A stretch of 64,000 bases of DNA, taken from assembly GCF_013141695.1 (NCBI RefSeq), contig NZ_WHNY01000004.1:186001-250000 (forward strand), given 5' to 3'. The notes under the pieces are model-generated. The model saw nothing but the letters and a program-made list of their open reading frames with translations. It made no database searches and had not been told where the DNA came from. How positions within the stretch are numbered: the first letter of the stretch is position 1; every line of letters begins with the position of its first letter. Shown here in pieces: positions 1 through 10,300 of this stretch. A program made the translations under genes and the position numbers. This stretch comes from Paenibacillus plantarum (GTDB lineage: Bacteria; Bacillota; Bacilli; Paenibacillales; NBRC-103111).

Positions 1-3000
1 AAGGATGATGCCATAAACGTGCCGTTTTCCACACTGCCCTGAAAAGATGCTGACGCTTTATCAAACGTGAAATTGTGATGATTGAGCGTTCCCGCAGCTG
101 CGACTAAATACGGTGTATTCACGGTATATACATCTGTCCCGATGTCGAAGACCAACTCCCCGGTATCGGAAATCAGCTTGTTCTGCTCTAAATAGGCAAG
201 CTGCTTATTCTTAATATCCGCATCTTCATTGCCAAGTGAGCGAATGAAAACCTGAGCTGCTTCTTTCGATGTCATCGAGGAAGTTATATTCAGTTTATTT
301 TGCGCTGGAATATTCCCGCTTGCGATTTGATCTGGCGTCAGATCAGGGGTCACCTTATAGATGGTAAGCGGTTCTCCTGGTTTGTCGGCATAAACCGTCT
401 GTGTATTATATAAATGAGAGATATAATAGAGGTTCTCAAGCCCAATTTGCGGCTGTGCGCCCTTCTCATCCGTGGTGCTATACGTTTTATCTCTTACAAA
501 TATAAATCTCGGATCCGCTTTTTCAATGAAGCCATTTCGGAATAACAGCGTTCCTGCATATTCAGACATGATTTGCAGAGGGTCGCCGAGGATCTCAAAA
601 CTCCCTAATTCCCCAATCCCAAGATTGTCGATGGCATGTGCCGGGTTATACCCAAAGTCAAACCTGTTCAGCATATCCCAGCCCTGATAGGCGCCGACGG
701 CTCCAGTGAATATATCCGTTTCATCTCTGCCCTTCATCGGATAGTTGTCCTGATACTCGGTTAGAAAGACTGGCTTGGCATATAGCTGTTTCAATGACAA
801 TGCAGGATAGTAGTTTTCAAAACTGCCATCAATTACGTCAAATGCTTTGCTTAATCTCCTCATTGACGACGGATCGTATTGGTACCCGCTAAATAACGGC
901 TGATAGTACATATGCGTCTCATGAACATCAGACGCCTCGCTTCTCCAGTAATCCACCATCGGATTCATAATATGATTCATGCCGCCAATAACAGCCTTCA
1001 CGCCGAGGGTATTTTTGAGATAATCCTTCATGTTGTTGTAGACGGCCAATGTTTTACCCGTATAGTATTCCATCATATAGCCCTTGATCGGTCCGAAGGT
1101 GTTCCAAAAGGATGCCGGATAACTGGTTATAGGCAGTTGGCCCTTCGATTGCAGGAAGGCATTGAAGTCATCCAGTAAGAAATTTTTAAAATCCGGTTTG
1201 GTCGGAACTAGGTTGGTCAAAAGTTGCTCATTCCATGGACTTATGCCGATCACAGCAGGATCGTCCTTAAGCGCCAGTCCCGTTTTTTCATTAACATGGG
1301 ATAACCACAAGTCGACTGCCTGCTTCCACATATCGAAAGCTTGCGGAAAAAACGGAAGAAGATACTTAGAGCTCTGTCCTTCCGCATAGTTGCCAAGCCC
1401 AGGCACGTTTTTAAAATCATACAAATGGAAAACGTCAAGCTGTAGATAAATGCCTCTCCTCTTCAATTCAAAAATAAAATTGTCAAGCAGTTTGACCTTC
1501 TCCATATCAAGCTCAACTGTTGATGAAGTTGGTGTCTTAAACATACCCGGTGCCCACGTTTCCATGGAATCCTGGCCATGGATTCTTACAATGTTATATC
1601 CCATCCCAACCAGTCTGTCCGCAATAATTACGGCTTCAGCAGGCGTTGGAAAAGACATGTTCCAATTGACATTCGGTCCGAAGAAGCGAACAGGTTCTTC
1701 GGGCTTTCCTTCAAAGTGCAGCTCTCCCTCTGCATCCATCTTAATAAACCCGTATTGACCGGCTGGGCCATCATTCATGCCTGATAGGTCAAGCGCACTT
1801 CCGGGTACAATGGCTGCCGTCGTGTCTACCTTGCTCCATGCACTTTCGTAACTCCCCATGTCAAATCCACTGTTATTCGGTATCGGAAGACTATCCAAAT
1901 CTTTATTTAAACCTACATCGATCCCTGCATTCACAGCTGGGGACGTGGCAAGCAAATGAAAATCCGATTTCTCTACCGAAACAAATTGGGGATCACTGGC
2001 GATCGAATGGCTTTCTTGCGACTTGTCAAAAGAATAATACCCCGTCGTATTACCGATGATATGCGAGGAATCATAGATCTGGGAGACTCCGTTTTGCTTC
2101 CAATAAACCGCATTGCCTGAAGATCGGTAAATCAGATTATAATCGGAGACGAAGTTCGTAAGAGCTGATCCTGTGTCCAGTTCCACAGCAACAGCATAAT
2201 CGCCAGCATTTAAGGCAATCATGTTGTTTTTCACCTGTAAGTTATCGAGCGTGACCCCACCAACTACCTTGAGTCCAAGCGCAGCTTCTTTCCCCGTACT
2301 GCTGGTAAACTTGGAATTGGCGATCGTATTATTCACAATTTTCGAGCCGCCGATACTGCCATTCTTGTTTTCCAGCAGAATACCATGACTGCCTGAATCA
2401 AGCGAATACATTTTCCCTGTATCAAAAATCAAGTTTCCATAGATCTGATTGGAGGCAGCATCGCCAAAATCAGTCTTAAGCTGTATACCCGTCCGCCAAA
2501 TACTCGATAATTTATTATATCTAATGATGTTTGAACTGGATGAATTAACCTCAATTCCCGTACTGCTCATACTGCCTCTAGCATTGGTGCCATTCTTCCC
2601 TGTATAGAAGTCCCTGCCAATGTCGGTCACTGTATTGTAATCAATGATATTAGCAGAAGGTTTTGAAAGGGTATGGGTCCCCCCAACCTCAATTCCAGTA
2701 AGTTCCCCGTCATCCGTACTTAACTTCCCTATAGCGCTGACTCTATTGTAAGTGATAACGCTGCCTGCGGAACCGCTTTCAACCCAAATACCTCTTGAAT
2801 TGATATCAAAAACATAATTGTAACTTATCGTTATGCTGGCGGAACCGTTTACTCTAATACCCGCTCCAACGGCTCCATGAATATCGTTTCCTTTCACAAT
2901 CACATTTGAACTGCCAGGTGCAATGTAACCTACTTCATCCATGCCTCCTGTTAATTCAAGGTTGTTGACCTCCACATAACTTTGGGCATTGGAATCAAAT

Positions 3001-3632
3001 GCTCTCGCTGGTCCAGTCACAAGTTCCGTCATATTCTCGCTGGAAGTTCCTTTTGACGGTTTATAATAGATATAATTATTTGCTAAATCTAGTGCCCAGG
3101 AACCGTTTGCAAGAGATCCTTTTACAGGGCCTGGCAGTAGTGAATCCTGCATTTTACCTTTTAATCGTTTGCCATTTTCCAAAAGGATGGTTTTGGAAGC
3201 TGCTGCAGCTGGCAGCGAAGAGTAATATTCTCCGTTGGCATCAGGCCCAATCCACACCGCTACTGGCGTTGCTCCAGAAATTTTCGGTTTGGGAAGCGTG
3301 GAAGAGCCGTATGCATCAAAAATAATATGACTTGCATTCGTGCCTGAGCTTGCAGGTTTTAATGTCGAGCCATACCAACTCTCTCCTCTTTTGAACAGTA
3401 CCTTATCACCCGGCGCCAGAATTTGACTATTCACCCGGTTCATCGTTCGCCATGGCGTTTCCGTTTTCAGTCCGTTATTGCTATCATTTCCAAGCGTAGC
3501 ATCAACGTAATACACACTTCCACTGGGAGTCACCTCCGCCATTGCAGGTTGTGCACTGCTGAATAACATCGCATTTACAGCGAATATAAAGATCATGAAC
3601 CCTGATACTGCTCTCAATGTAAACTTGCTCAT
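1..3632 (-). CDS. Secreted beta-helix / clan GH-A glycoside hydrolase, C-terminus outside window
   Basis: Reading frame is open from ATG at 3632 to the left edge (about 1210 residues visible), so the C-terminus is missing. The start follows an AGGAGG at 3641-3646 with 8-nt spacing. Residues 1 to about 33 form a signal peptide ending near AQPAMA. A right-handed parallel beta-helix follows (opening with YYVDATLGNDSNNG, then repeated N-x-I/V turns) to about residue 620. A TIM-barrel-like region comes next, with WNEQ (candidate acid/base Glu802) and FLTEYQ (candidate nucleophile Glu959), the pattern of clan GH-A retaining hydrolases. The first 170 residues closely resemble the start of the 47915-51397 protein. 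Probable role: extracellular polysaccharide cleavage; substrate and CAZy family not assignable by eye. A consensus cre box lies 80 bp upstream. Confidence 0.85.
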   Translation of the reverse strand, partial: MSKFTLRAVSGFMIFIFAVNAMLFSSAQPAMAEVTPSGSVYYVDATLGNDSNNGLKTETPWRTMNRVNSQILAPGDKVLFKRGESWYGSTLKPASSGTNASHIIFDAYGSSTLPKPKISGATPVAVWIGPDANGEYYSSLPAAAASKTILLENGKRLKGKMQDSLLPGPVKGSLANGSWALDLANNYIYYKPSKGTSSENMTELVTGPARAFDSNAQSYVEVNNLELTGGMDEVGYIAPGSSNVIVKGNDIHGAVGAGIRVNGSASITISYNYVFDINSRGIWVESGSAGSVITYNRVSAIGKLSTDDGELTGIEVGGTHTLSKPSANIIDYNTVTDIGRDFYTGKNGTNARGSMSSTGIEVNSSSSNIIRYNKLSSIWRTGIQLKTDFGDAASNQIYGNLIFDTGKMYSLDSGSHGILLENKNGSIGGSKIVNNTIANSKFTSSTGKEAALGLKVVGGVTLDNLQVKNNMIALNAGDYAVAVELDTGSALTNFVSDYNLIYRSSGNAVYWKQNGVSQIYDSSHIIGNTTGYYSFDKSQESHSIASDPQFVSVEKSDFHLLATSPAVNAGIDVGLNKDLDSLPIPNNSGFDMGSYESAWSKVDTTAAIVPGSALDLSGMNDGPAGQYGFIKMDAEGELHFEGKPEEPVRFFGPNVNWNMSFPTPAEAVIIADRLVGMGYNIVRIHGQDSMETWAPGMFKTPTSSTVELDMEKVKLLDNFIFELKRRGIYLQLDVFHLYDFKNVPGLGNYAEGQSSKYLLPFFPQAFDMWKQAVDLWLSHVNEKTGLALKDDPAVIGISPWNEQLLTNLVPTKPDFKNFLLDDFNAFLQSKGQLPITSYPASFWNTFGPIKGYMMEYYTGKTLAVYNNMKDYLKNTLGVKAVIGGMNHIMNPMVDYWRSEASDVHETHMYYQPLFSGYQYDPSSMRRLSKAFDVIDGSFENYYPALSLKQLYAKPVFLTEYQDNYPMKGRDETDIFTGAVGAYQGWDMLNRFDFGYNPAHAIDNLGIGELGSFEILGDPLQIMSEYAGTLLFRNGFIEKADPRFIFVRDKTYSTTDEKGAQPQIGLENLYYISHLYNTQTVYADKPGEPLTIYKVTPDLTPDQIASGNIPAQNKLNITSSMTSKEAAQVFIRSLGNEDADIKNKQLAYLEQNKLISDTGELVFDIGTDVYTVNTPYLVAAAGTLNHHNFTFDKASASFQGSVENGTFMASS

Positions 3633-3712
3633 TTATACAACCTCCTAATAAAATTTCAGATCCCCTCGTTCTATAATTCCTTACTCCAAAATAAATCACC
3701 CTCTTCAACGAT

Positions 3713-3726
3713 TGAAATCGTTTTCA
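3713..3726. promoter_or_regulatory. Consensus cre (CcpA/LacI-family) operator
   Basis: TGAAATCGTTTTCA matches the Bacillus cre consensus TGWAANCGNTNWCA at every fixed position and is a near-palindrome. It sits about 80 bp upstream of the start of the beta-helix/GH-A gene (3632), where it could block transcription. Carbon catabolite repression is the inferred role; a local LacI-type regulator could also use it. Confidence 0.6.
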
Positions 3727-3814
3727 TTCTATATTAATTTTATCACCCAAGAATTGAACTTCGGTATACACAAAAGATACGATAAATGTACCAATTCTTG
3801 TTCTGCATGAAGAA

Positions 3815-3847
3815 GAGGGTGAACAAGCTGTCGCTCATTCACCCTCA
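3815..3847 (-). terminator. Terminator of the 3856-5760 gene
   Basis: Inverted repeat GAGGGTGAA/TTCACCCTC lies just past the stop of the beta-helix gene, with a short, interrupted T-rich stretch (TTCTT) on the minus strand. Probably a rho-independent terminator, weak in its T-run. Confidence 0.55.
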
Positions 3848-3855
3848 CTTTTGAA

Positions 3856-5760
3856 TTAATGTGGAACAAATTTAACAGCATCCGCAATTACGAATCCCGA
3901 TGTCGACGTATTGCTAATCACAACATTACCCGAGGTTCCTGCATGGAAGGTATAACTTCCTATGAAGTTCCACTGTCCCCCGTTTGCCTGCTGATTAACT
4001 GTCGTACTGTATGTCCCGCCAGCATGGTTTACCGTGACCGGTACGTTGATTGCTCTGTTCGTATCGGCATTCCACCACATATAGACGTCATAAGTATTTG
4101 AAGAGACAATGGCGGGCGTAAACGTCACGCTCATTGACCCTTTCCCTGCATTGCCGTCATGCAGATAGTCAGTGCCATATTTTTGGGGGCTAAAAGAACT
4201 GGCCGTCCAGGTTCCTGTCTTCGTTACTTTAGTCGAATCACTGTTATCGACTAGAACTGTAGGATGCTCATATCCTCCTATGCTTGGTGGATTGTGCCTT
4301 ACATTCATAAAATAATCTTCTGCGACATCCGTTACATTATTCTTGCCCTTCGCTATACACGGAGAATGGGTCTGCAGCTTGAAATAGTCGGGTCCGAACG
4401 TGCCGCCGACTAGCAAAGGATCCCCAATGACATCATTCCCATTCGAGGCAACTCCGCTGACAGCGCTAGACCAACAGTTATTGGAGAAGACCAATCCCGG
4501 TTTCTGATCTACATTTTGTAATGTACCCGCACTTGATTTGAATATATTATTTTCTATCCTTGTGTTGACATGATTTGCTCCACCGGTAATGGATATATTC
4601 GTATTCGTTGCATCAATAAACGTATTGCCTGCAATAAGATCGTTATTCAAAGAAGTGCCTGTTGCTAATCCAGTATTCCAGTAAGCAAAATTCTGACTGT
4701 TCCCAATAAGGAAATTATTAATAATTTTCCTATCGTGTCCTGCTGGATAACTGAGATAAGGCTCATCTGCTATGGCAATCCCCATGGAAGGGCCTGTACC
4801 TCTAAAATAAATCGGATTTCCCGTCTTATAGATCATATTCCTCTGGATGGTTATATCATAAGCTTTGTCTACATAGACCTCCAGTGCATAATTATCATAG
4901 ACAGAGCTATCCTCTAACACCACATCATGTGTGTCATTCCAGAAACCAACGCCTTCCCCCCAATTGTTATATATTTTGCTGTTCTTGATTGTGCCATTCG
5001 AGCTATTTTTTATCATTAAAATTAAAGGCCAGTTCATTTCACTTGATAATCTGCTGAAACGTCCATAATTGGCATTTTCCCACATCTCATTACCATCCAG
5101 AGTAAAATGATCAACATTCTCTACTAACAAGGCCAAATTACGGTTGTCATGAATCCTACTATTTTTTATCGTGATATCATGATATCTAGGGGTAGTTGCA
5201 CTACCCGCATAAATCCCCACACCATAGGATTGTTTCATTTCAAGTCCGTCTATTTCGATATAATTTGCAGTGATACTCAACAAAGCGCCCCAGGAAAAAG
5301 TGAATTGCTGTCCCGTCGTATACGTAACTCCATCATTCGTAACGGGTATCCCCGTATAAGTCATTGTTTCAAGACTAAGAGGGTGATTCGGGTACGTATT
5401 CTGACCGGAAATGACCGGCGTTTCTCCAGGGTATGCCATTAGCGTGATTGGGCTGCCACTTGTACCTGAGGTCGTGATCATGATCGGTGATGTTATATTG
5501 TACGTCCCTCCCCTTACTATAACGGTAGAACCTGGGCCGGCAGTTCCCGCCATGTCGATTCCCTTTTGAATTGTAGCAAAGGGCTGGCTCGAAGTACCTG
5601 GATACGTGTTATTACCTGTCGTGGCAACATAATAGGTTGTCGCTGCAGCCTTAACTTCAGTCTGATTGACGAATCCAACAAGAATCAGTTCAAACAGCGT
5701 TGCCAAAATCACAGAAAAGACGAATAAAGCTCTTTTTTTCATGCTTATTGTTAACATCAT
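3856..5760 (-). CDS. Secreted right-handed beta-helix protein with C-terminal golvesin/Xly-like binding domain
   Basis: 634 residues. An N-terminal signal peptide (basic start, hydrophobic core, AxA-like site near residue 38) is followed by the opening typical of DUF1565/pectate-lyase-like beta-helices (YYVATTGNNTYPGTSSQPF) and many N-x-I/V-rich rungs to about residue 500. The last 130 residues (from VDNSDSTKVTKTGTW to FVIADAVKFVPH) look like the beta-sandwich seen at the end of golvesin and xanthan-lyase-type proteins, likely for carbohydrate binding. Two adjacent ATG codons follow AAGGAG at 5766-5771; the second (5757) has the better spacing. No catalytic residues can be assigned, so it may be a polysaccharide lyase, a hydrolase or an adhesin. 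A cre-like box lies upstream and a hairpin downstream. Confidence 0.85.
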   Translation of the reverse strand: MMLTISMKKRALFVFSVILATLFELILVGFVNQTEVKAAATTYYVATTGNNTYPGTSSQPFATIQKGIDMAGTAGPGSTVIVRGGTYNITSPIMITTSGTSGSPITLMAYPGETPVISGQNTYPNHPLSLETMTYTGIPVTNDGVTYTTGQQFTFSWGALLSITANYIEIDGLEMKQSYGVGIYAGSATTPRYHDITIKNSRIHDNRNLALLVENVDHFTLDGNEMWENANYGRFSRLSSEMNWPLILMIKNSSNGTIKNSKIYNNWGEGVGFWNDTHDVVLEDSSVYDNYALEVYVDKAYDITIQRNMIYKTGNPIYFRGTGPSMGIAIADEPYLSYPAGHDRKIINNFLIGNSQNFAYWNTGLATGTSLNNDLIAGNTFIDATNTNISITGGANHVNTRIENNIFKSSAGTLQNVDQKPGLVFSNNCWSSAVSGVASNGNDVIGDPLLVGGTFGPDYFKLQTHSPCIAKGKNNVTDVAEDYFMNVRHNPPSIGGYEHPTVLVDNSDSTKVTKTGTWTASSFSPQKYGTDYLHDGNAGKGSMSVTFTPAIVSSNTYDVYMWWNADTNRAINVPVTVNHAGGTYSTTVNQQANGGQWNFIGSYTFHAGTSGNVVISNTSTSGFVIADAVKFVPH

Positions 5761-5833
5761 CTACACTCCTTTTCTGATCGAAGTACATTGGAAGACCTTT
5801 TTAGCATTTTCAATGACAGCATGAATAAACAAG

Positions 5834-5847
5834 TGTAAGCGCTTTCG
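5834..5847. promoter_or_regulatory. cre-like operator
   Basis: TGTAAGCGCTTTCG matches the cre consensus in 13 of 14 positions (last base differs), with the central CG and the AAGCGCTT palindrome intact. It lies about 75 bp upstream of the 3856-5760 gene. Catabolite control of that gene is inferred. Confidence 0.5.
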
Positions 5848-6140
5848 ATAAAAATAGAAAACATCTCTCCCTTCCGTTTTTGGTACTGTTTTCGCTTTTT
5901 CAGAAAAGATATGGCAGCTGTTGTCCTATCACCTCTTTCCCTTTGTTTCTTTTATTATATGGTTCAAGGGATGAAGTGCTGTATACATGAAATCTACAAT
6001 AAATGTATCAATTTATGTCCTCAGTCTTCAACTGCCCTCAAGATCTACTCCTATATTGTTGAATTTTTTGAGCTTGTGAACACGAAGCAACGTAAATCAG
6101 ACGCAAAAAAGCAGTAAACCCGACCTGTGATGCGGCCGGG
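5848..6140. other. Gap without recognised gene
   Basis: About 290 bases between the cre-like box and a degraded gene tail. Nothing protein-like was recognised on either strand. An imperfect GC-rich hairpin (ACCCGACC/GGCCGGGT, about 6118-6141) sits at its right end and could be a weak terminator for the pseudogene region. Confidence 0.4.
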
Positions 6141-6347
6141 TCAGAAATAATATTTACATTCATTAAACTTGCCCGATCCTTTGCTGGTAATTCTTACGCA
6201 CACTAAGTCGTGTGGTCCGAAACTGATTCGCAAACTCTCGGCTAAAGCCCGCCGATGCTGTAAACTAAATCGTATACGTACTGCTCGTCGTTCCATCGGA
6301 AGACGTCATAGTTACGACAGCAGTGCCCGGCAGACCTCGCCCATCTT
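6141..6347 (-). pseudogene. Frameshifted C-terminal remnant of a glycoside-hydrolase-like protein
   Basis: The minus strand reads GLPGTAVVTMTSSDGTTS then STYTI and a stop. That is the ending style of Ig-like or cadherin-like modules in secreted hydrolases. Changing frame at that point (near 6270) continues naturally as TYTIRFSL and on to LRISFGPHDLVCVRI, similar in style to the C-terminal strand of GH2/GH38-type enzymes, ending at a TGA at 6141-6143. A stop (TAA) lies upstream of the first piece and there is no start codon or ribosome-binding site. I read it as the tail of one protein broken by a single-base indel, the rest deleted. The parent family is a guess. Confidence 0.45.
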
Positions 6348-6457
6348 ACAGGCAATATCTGCAATGCTCTTCACTACCTATCCTCGTTAAATCACCTCTA
6401 GTTGATCCGCTTCCGGAACAACTAGATAATGCGTGCCTCTGGGCACGCCAACAATTG

Positions 6458-6488
6458 AAAAACCTGCCCGACTACATGTCGGGCAGGT
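6458..6488 (-). terminator. Rho-independent terminator after the LamG gene
   Basis: Perfect 10-bp stem ACCTGCCCGA (6462-6471) / TCGGGCAGGT (6479-6488) with a 7-base loop, followed on the minus strand by TTTTT. It lies 46 bp after the stop of the 6534-7274 gene. A second small hairpin (GCGTGCC/GGGCACGC) follows at 6431-6448. Confidence 0.8.
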
Positions 6489-6533
6489 CCAAAGCAGTGT
6501 CGTCGCTATATAGTTTTAGCTTAAAGCAGATCG

Positions 6534-7274
6534 CTACGGCACCAGTGCCAATAAATCCTTTTCGCTGAGTGCGTCCCCATACACAGCCAAACCTCCAAGC
6601 GAACCAGCGAAGAAATTGCCCATCTCGCCTGCCCGGTGGACCGCGCCAACCGTGAAATCGGATCCGTTCTCTCCACCATCGTAGATTCCATGGAAGTAGG
6701 GGAACGGGTTGAACGCAAGCCTAGCGTCAAGCGTTCCATCGAGATACACCCTGGAGAAACAGCCGTCATAGGTAAATGCCACCTGGACCCACTCGTCAGT
6801 CCGCACCGGAGTTGCTCCGATCGCCGAAGTCATGCAGTACGGATGACCCGGTGTGGGACCACCGCTACAGGAAACGTGACCACAAACTTGCTCTGCACTG
6901 TCCCAAATCCTCAGATTCAAGAATAGACAATACTGTCTCAGCCGCTGCGTTTCATTCCACATGCCAACAACCGCTTGGCAATGACCGGATTCAATAGATT
7001 TCCGTTTAATCCATGCCACGATCGTCATCTTCACGCCATAACCGTGAAAGTTCAGTGCTGGACATTCGCTGCGCGGGATCCGAAGCCATTGTCCAAGCTC
7101 AATCGATAGCGATTTCGGGCCAAACACGCCATCTGTAGGACGAGCTATATCTTCCGTCATCTCCTCAAGTCTGTACGCATATGGCCCTTGGGCTGCGAGA
7201 TCATCTTCTCCTTGAAAGTCCCAAAACGAAATCAAAGCTGGATGTTCAACGACAAGCTTACTATCCAAAAACAT
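6534..7274 (-). CDS. LamG / concanavalin A-like domain protein
   Basis: 246 residues, essentially one LamG-like beta-sandwich. Supporting motifs are LISFWDFQGEDD at the N-terminus, MTIVAWIKRKS, EWVQVAFTYDGCFSRVYLDG and the terminal FFAGSLGGLAVYGDALS, the standard signature of LamG/laminin-G-3 modules. I chose ATG at 7274 because GGGGGATT stands 4-10 bases upstream; the upstream in-frame ATG at 7298 has no such site. There is no signal peptide, so it may be cytoplasmic or exported otherwise. It is Cys-rich for the family (CGHVSCSG and others). Role unknown; such single-domain proteins often accompany glycan-degradation genes. A 112-bp piece nearly identical to its middle occurs at 58637-58748. 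Confidence 0.75.
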   Translation of the reverse strand: MFLDSKLVVEHPALISFWDFQGEDDLAAQGPYAYRLEEMTEDIARPTDGVFGPKSLSIELGQWLRIPRSECPALNFHGYGVKMTIVAWIKRKSIESGHCQAVVGMWNETQRLRQYCLFLNLRIWDSAEQVCGHVSCSGGPTPGHPYCMTSAIGATPVRTDEWVQVAFTYDGCFSRVYLDGTLDARLAFNPFPYFHGIYDGGENGSDFTVGAVHRAGEMGNFFAGSLGGLAVYGDALSEKDLLALVP

Positions 7275-7379
7275 AGACAATCCCCCTTTGCTTTTCATTT
7301 TACAGCGAGGATCAGCTATCTACCAATGCGAATTCTACGTTTTTTGGTATGATTCTAAGGCGGTGGTCCTAACAATAAT

Positions 7380-10300
7380 TTAATGCGCCGTTTGCCCCTG
7401 TCCAACCATGGCTCGAGAAAGGTTCCATACACGAAGCATAACAGTTGCTGCATCTGCTCGGGTCGTCATTCCGCCCGGAACTAAACGATTTCCTTCACGT
7501 CCGTTCAACAGCCCGCGACTCGCAGAAGTGTAAATGCTTTCTCTGGCCCATTTTGGAATATCGGCATCATCAGCAAAGGTGGTCTTCGGATCCAGCTGGG
7601 TATCCCATTTCATGGCCCTTGCCAGCATAGCAGCCATCTCCGATCGGGTTACGGTCTGCATTGGTTGGAATGAGCCGTCAGGGTATCCCTGCACGATGGC
7701 CATCTCTACTGCATGACTAACTGTAGCAATGGCCCAAGAGGGAATCTGAGCCTGATCGGTAAAGATTTGCTTGTTCCCACCAACAGCTTCTGAAGTGACC
7801 CCAAGTGCGCGAAGCAGCATAGTCGTAAATTCTACTCGTGTAACGAGCCCCTGCGGATCAAATTCCGTTTCCAACTTGCCCTTAACAATCCCTTTCTCCG
7901 CGGCTTCACAAATGTGAAGCTCTGCCCAATGGCCCTTGATGTCAAGGAACGCACAAGCCGGACTCTCCACTGGCAATGGTGCAAGCTCTGTCTGACGTTG
8001 AATCGTCAGGCTGTAGGACTTGACCGTGCCGTTCTCCGCTTTTACGATTATCTTAAACACATTGTCCCCATTTGTAAGCGCGACTGTTGTGTTCCCAACA
8101 AGATTGATCCCCCCTAGCGTTACACTTGCCCCTGGATCGGAAGCAAATGCTTCTATTGATACCTCACTTGCTGATGTTTGAGCTTGATAGCTTGTCATTT
8201 CTGCTGTAAATATTGGTGTTAACTTCAGTTCATCTCCGTTAACTTTCACGGTAAGCTGTTTGAGATCTGCATTACTAGATAGCTGGACGCTACCACTTCC
8301 CGTATTCGTCTCCGCTAAACGCGTTACGTTCACTGTATACGTTTGAGTCGTTGTCCCATCCTGCGCTGTTACTGTCACTTCGATCGTATTCACGCCAACG
8401 TTCAGCGGCAGCGAACTGCTCGGTTGTCCGCTATCCACCGCTTCCGGTGTACCGCCATTTACTTTGACCACGACAGTCGCAGTTGCATCTGCTACAGGTG
8501 TCACCTGAATGCTGCTCTGGCTGTAGGCTACAGCTGAGGCATAGTTTAACATACTGCTCAGGAAGGTCGGGCTTATCGCAGCCCCTCCCGTGAGACTCAA
8601 TCCACTGAGACTCGCATCTGTGTTTCGCTCACGTGTTACGTCCACCGTATACGTTTGAATCGTCGTCCCATCTTGCGCTGTTACAGTCACTTCGATCGTA
8701 TTCACGCCAACGTTCAGCGGCAGCGAACTGCTCGGTTGTCCGCTATTTACCGCTTCCGGTGTACCGCCATTTACTTTGACTTTCATCGTCGCAGTTGCAT
8801 CTGCCACAGGCGTCACTTGAATACTGCTTTGGCTGTAGGCAACAGTCGAGGCATAGTTTAACGTACTGCTTAAGAAGGACGGACTTAATGCCGCACCACC
8901 CGTGAGACTCAATCCACTGAGACTCGCATCTGTGTTTCGCTCGCGTGTTACGTCCACCGTATACGTTTGAATCGTCGTCCCATCTTGCGCTGTTACAGTC
9001 ACTTCGATCGTATTCACACCAACGTTCAGCGGCAGCGAACTGCTCGGTTGTCCGCTATTTACCGTCTCTTGCGTGTCTCCATATACCCCGACGGTTACAG
9101 TTGCTGTTGCATCCGTTACCGTCGGCGTAACGTCTATTCCATACACGCTGTATGGCACTCTTGAGGTATAAATAAGGGTTTCTGTATCGAAGGGCATATG
9201 AAGCGCTGCTCCTCCCGACAAGTTTAAGCTTTGTAATTGTGCAATGCGATGATTAGCCAGTACAACATCCACCGTACTGCCAAGTTGCCTGATAATAACC
9301 ACATCTAACCATCCGTCTTCGTTAAAATCTCCACTCATCATTTGAAGACTAGTGCTACCTTCACCAGAATAACCATATCGCTTGGCAGATTCAAATGTAC
9401 CATCCCCATGACCCTCAAAAATGCTAAAAATGTTACTTGATAACCCAAAATTTGCAATTAGAATATCTGCTTCCCCATCGCCGATGTAATCTCCGATAAG
9501 CACAGCACGAGGATCAACACCAAAAGATTTATTTCCTAAATTTTGAAATGTGCCATCCCCATTCCCAAGTAAAATCGTAATCGCCCCCGATGAGCTACAC
9601 ACGACCATATCTAAGATTCCATCTTTGTTCAAATCACCTGTTGCCACTCGCTGTGCGAATTGTCCAGCGGAATAATCTACTTTCACTGCGAAAGTCCCGT
9701 CTCCATTCCCTAACAGAACGTTTATTTTACGATCAAGATACGAGACGACTGCCAAATCCGGATTACCATCTCCATTAAAATCCTTGGCAGTTAACTGAAA
9801 CGTCACTGATCCTGTGCCAAAACTAGTGCTAGCTTGGAAGGTGCCATCCCCATTCCCAAGCATGACATATACATTGCTGCCGCTAACATAGGTCATCGCT
9901 AAATCCATTTTTCCGTCATGATCAAAGTCTGCAGCCGCAATAAAGTTAGAAGTACCGCCAATTGAGGCAGATAATGGAGGTTGAAAGGTCCCGTCTCCGT
10001 TCCCTAATAAAATTAAATACGAAGAGGGGGAAGCGCGAGTAATAGCTAAATCAATATTCGAATCACCGTTAAAGTCGGCATACGTGATCGCTGAAGCGTA
10101 TCCTGAGAATGTGTAGGCTGTCTCAGCTCCAAAGGTTCCGTCACCGTTTCCAAGCCGAATACTGAACGAACTGGTTCCGTTCCCTGGTTGGAGAACCGTT
10201 GCAAGATCGAGATGACCATCATTGTTCAAATCAACAGTAGCCACATCTATAGTTGAACTAGCCCCGTAGTTATTTGTCTGAAACGCTGCTGCATGAACTT

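Noticed and set aside
5911..6117. 68-codon plus-strand frame in the gap left of the LamG gene
   Set aside because: No ribosome-binding site and no recognisable motif.
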